From: Hypsibius dujardini
Lineage: Eukaryota; Tardigrada; Eutardigrada; Parachela; Hypsibiidae
Direction: 5' to 3'
Length of the DNA stretch: 31,683 nucleotides
NCBI GenBank assembly: GCA_001579985.1
Contig: LRSR01010254.1
Span: forward strand, 1 to 31,683
Positions 29,930 through 31,683 of this stretch are shown here, one piece after another. How positions within the stretch are numbered: the stretch's first letter is position 1; each line of letters opens with the position of its first letter. The notes beneath the pieces were generated by a model. That model did not search any database. It had not been told where the DNA came from and was given only the letters and a program-made list of their open reading frames with translations. Position numbers and translations under genes: made by a program.

Positions 29930-31683
29930 GTCAGACAGAAAAACAGACAAACAAACAAACAAACAGAGGGACAGACAGAGGGACAGACAGACAGCCAGAC
30001 AGACAAACAGCCAGACAGACAGACAGACAGACTGCGATACAGAAATCCTCAGCTAGGAATTTGGGCAGGCAAAGATACAAACAGTCCAGCTAAAAAACCA
30101 AGTCAGGCAAGTGTAAAATATAGCGACATCGAACAGTGCATCACGCTAGTTGTGATCCACATTAGGTCGGTAGTCTCAACTCAACCAACTCTTCACCGGA
30201 AGAATTAAAATTTACATGTTTTTCTAGCTCAATAAAACTAGACCGGAAGCATCGATCCAGTCACCAGAACCCAGCCAAGCGGCTTCAAATGCCGACGATC
30301 AATTGGATCAGTTAATCACGATTGTGAATAGGAGGGTGGATGAGTGGAAGGTGAGTGTGACATAACCCCTGCGCAAGCAGGAGTCGAAGCGGAAATTGGG
30401 TTGGACGACATTGATCACGAAGCCTGCGATGTGTTCCAGTTACTCATGCGCAACCAGGTGGACGAAATTCCGTCCGCCAAAAGTGATGGTTCTTACGGAA
30501 AGACCGATGAAACTGAACGACTGCTTGCCATGCGCAGTCACGAAGTTTCCTTGTTGAGGAGCAGCCTTGCCAGCGCCGTCCATGAAATTGAGGAAGGCGC
30601 CAAGACTATCACACGCTTGAAGTAATTGCATTATATCTACATTTCGTGTCTCTTCCTCTGTCTCTCCTTCCGTCCATTTGTCTGATTGTCGGTCTATCTG
30701 TCTGCTGGTTTGTCTGCCTGTGTACCTTGCTGCCTCGTTCTCCATCTACCTGTGCTTTTGCCTGCCTAACTGACGGTCTTTTTGTCTGTTTGTCTGTCTG
30801 TCTATCTATCTATCTGCCAGTTTGTGTGTCTTTCCGTCGCTCTTGCTGCCTGGCTTCTTCAGCATATGCCTGTAAATCTTTTTTTTCGTTTGTCTGTCTG
30901 TATGGATGCATGTATGGATGTTTATGCATTTATGTCTGTTTTATTCCATCATATATTTTTAGGCAACAAGGAAGACGAGCAAGCACGGACAGCGGAATTG
31001 ACCTCAGGACCCAGCTGTCTCATCGGAACTCTGAGCTTTCCAACATGCTTCAGCGTACTCTTGCCCTGGAAGATGATCTCGATCTTGCTCAGAGGGAAGC
31101 CCGAGAGTTCCAGTCACAGCTTCAACGTTATGAGGAGGTGTGTCCCTTGTCTTTTCCTTTGGGCTGTAAACGTATCCAAAACCCAGTTGGTATTCCATAC
31201 TCTTTAGGGTATCTATGGGCTAGCCGAAGCAAGAACCGACCTTAGGGAGTCGCGGAAACAACTCCTGCAACGCGACAAGTAAAATCACGAATCTCTTTGA
31301 ATTCGTTTGGTTGTAAAGAGTGGCTAAAGCACACTTCATTCTTCTGCCTGGATAGGTACATCAAAGAACTAGTTCGCCGCCTCAACGTGCTGACGTCGGA
31401 TTACGACGCGGTGATGATGGAGGTGAATGACACCCGGCGCCGCGCTAACCTCCCACCGCGGCCAGCTAGCTCCAACAGAAATCTGTCTGATCTTGCCCCG
31501 CTGCTAGAAGGACGACTGCTCGTTGAGGTGCTCGAGGAGCAAGTATGCACCGAAAATTTGTCTGTTTTATATCTCTCTGTTTGCATGCCTGCTTGTCAGT
31601 CTGTCTGTCACTTTGAATTCTGGTTCGGTGGATGTCTAGTTGTCTACTGTCGGTCTGTCTGTTTGTCTGTCTGCCTGTCTGCC
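27997..31683 (+). CDS. CEP290: CEP290 ortholog, N-terminal part (12 coding exons, 3' end beyond window)
   Basis: Coding exons: 27997-28110, 28192-28272, 28467-28541, 28605-28760, 29182-29385, 29483-29596, 29718-29786, 30228-30350, 30440-30621, 30963-31137, 31208-31278, 31356-31542. They give 517 aa in one frame. The assignment rests on ordered matches: VNRRVDEWK joined to LLMRNQVDEI (vertebrate VNAKVEEWK-LILSSKDDEI), then RRASTDSGIDLR, then QLQRYEE-GIYGLAEA (vertebrate LKDYESGVYGLEDA), then KQLLQRDKYIKELVRRLNVL. Spacing from the start is close to that in vertebrate CEP290. By family, this is a long coiled-coil protein of the ciliary transition zone and centriolar satellites that gates protein entry to cilia and binds microtubules and membrane. 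The ATG has G at -3 and +4. A CAG lies two bases before it, so a 5' UTR intron or leader acceptor is possible. The donor after exon 3 is GC rather than GT. Confidence 0.9.
28542..28604 (+). other. GC-AG intron of CEP290
   Basis: The donor reads AGG|GCAAGT, which matches the strong consensus of GC-type donors, and the acceptor is TTGTAG. This 63-base intron keeps phase 0 (AESRR joined to AEVATAPQ). The nearest GT alternative, four bases on, would break the frame. Confidence 0.75.
28761..29181 (+). other. CEP290 intron 4
   Basis: A 421-base AT-rich intron with a few TTGATTGAT words near 28800-28860. No exon is seen. Confidence 0.7.
29878..30035. repeat. (CAGA)n array in CEP290 intron 7
   Basis: A clean CAGA run lies at about 29894-29935, followed by CAAA and GGGACAGA variants. 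It sits in the sense orientation as CAGA within intron 29787-30227. Confidence 0.87.
30650..30905. repeat. Degenerate (TCTG)n array in CEP290 intron 9
   Basis: TCTG/TATC/TGCC words across intron 30622-30962, in the opposite orientation to the array in intron 7. Exons 8 and 9 lie between the two arrays. Confidence 0.8.
31543..31683. repeat. Start of CEP290 intron 12 with TCTG-type repeat running off the window
   Basis: A GTATGC donor, then TGTCTG/TGCC words to the last base. The CEP290 rod continues beyond the window. Confidence 0.75.

Noticed and set aside
30351-30390. Very short CEP290 intron ending at one of the AGs near 30378-30390
   Set aside because: All those acceptors break phase. 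The acceptor TTCCAG at 30439 keeps phase and joins DEWK to LLMRNQVDEI, matching the family.

Overview
The window is metazoan nuclear DNA. It has three spliced protein-coding genes with GT-AG introns of about 60 to 1,200 bases, GC-rich exons, AT-rich or simple-repeat introns, and no operons. The genes (a mosaic LDLa/SRCR/S1-protease/MAM protein, a CLIP-170 family protein and CEP290) point to a ciliated invertebrate animal with fairly compact introns. I cannot fix the phylum from sequence alone. Exon boundaries were read by eye from splice sites, reading phase and family resemblance. All three models keep an open frame across every junction.

Layout. (1) 1-6891, plus strand: the 3' part of a secreted or membrane mosaic serine protease homolog. 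It runs LDLa repeats, SRCR, S1 protease domain, LDLa, MAM, with a poly(A) signal at 7004. The catalytic serine is replaced by aspartate, so it is predicted to be a pseudoprotease. (2) About 7330-9005: a decayed Tc1/mariner-type DNA transposon on the minus strand with inverted repeats of about 118 bp. (3) 9005-10777: intergenic DNA with a few exon-like ORFs I cannot name. (4) 23114 down to 10778, minus strand: a complete 27-exon CLIP1/CLIP-170 gene (1,642 aa) with two CAP-Gly domains, a Ser-rich linker, a very long coiled coil, two zinc knuckles and a terminal ETF. (5) 24532-25446, minus strand: one clear terminal coding exon and one possible exon of an unrecognised gene. (6) 26131-27720: tandem repeats. 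(7) 27997 to the end, plus strand: the first 12 coding exons (517 aa) of a CEP290 ortholog.

CLIP1 and CEP290 both act on microtubules, at plus ends and at the ciliary transition zone respectively, but their adjacency may be chance. The most striking non-coding feature is the load of (TCTG/CAGA)n, (CCTG/CAGG)n and (GTCC)n tetranucleotide repeats in introns. In CLIP1 their orientation changes several times from intron to intron, so flanking introns could base-pair around groups of exons. Other notable structures are a 61-bp minisatellite family that also forms a hairpin just upstream of a CLIP1 3' splice site, a foldback element close behind a 5' splice site, and paired exons of matching length inside the CLIP1 coiled coil.
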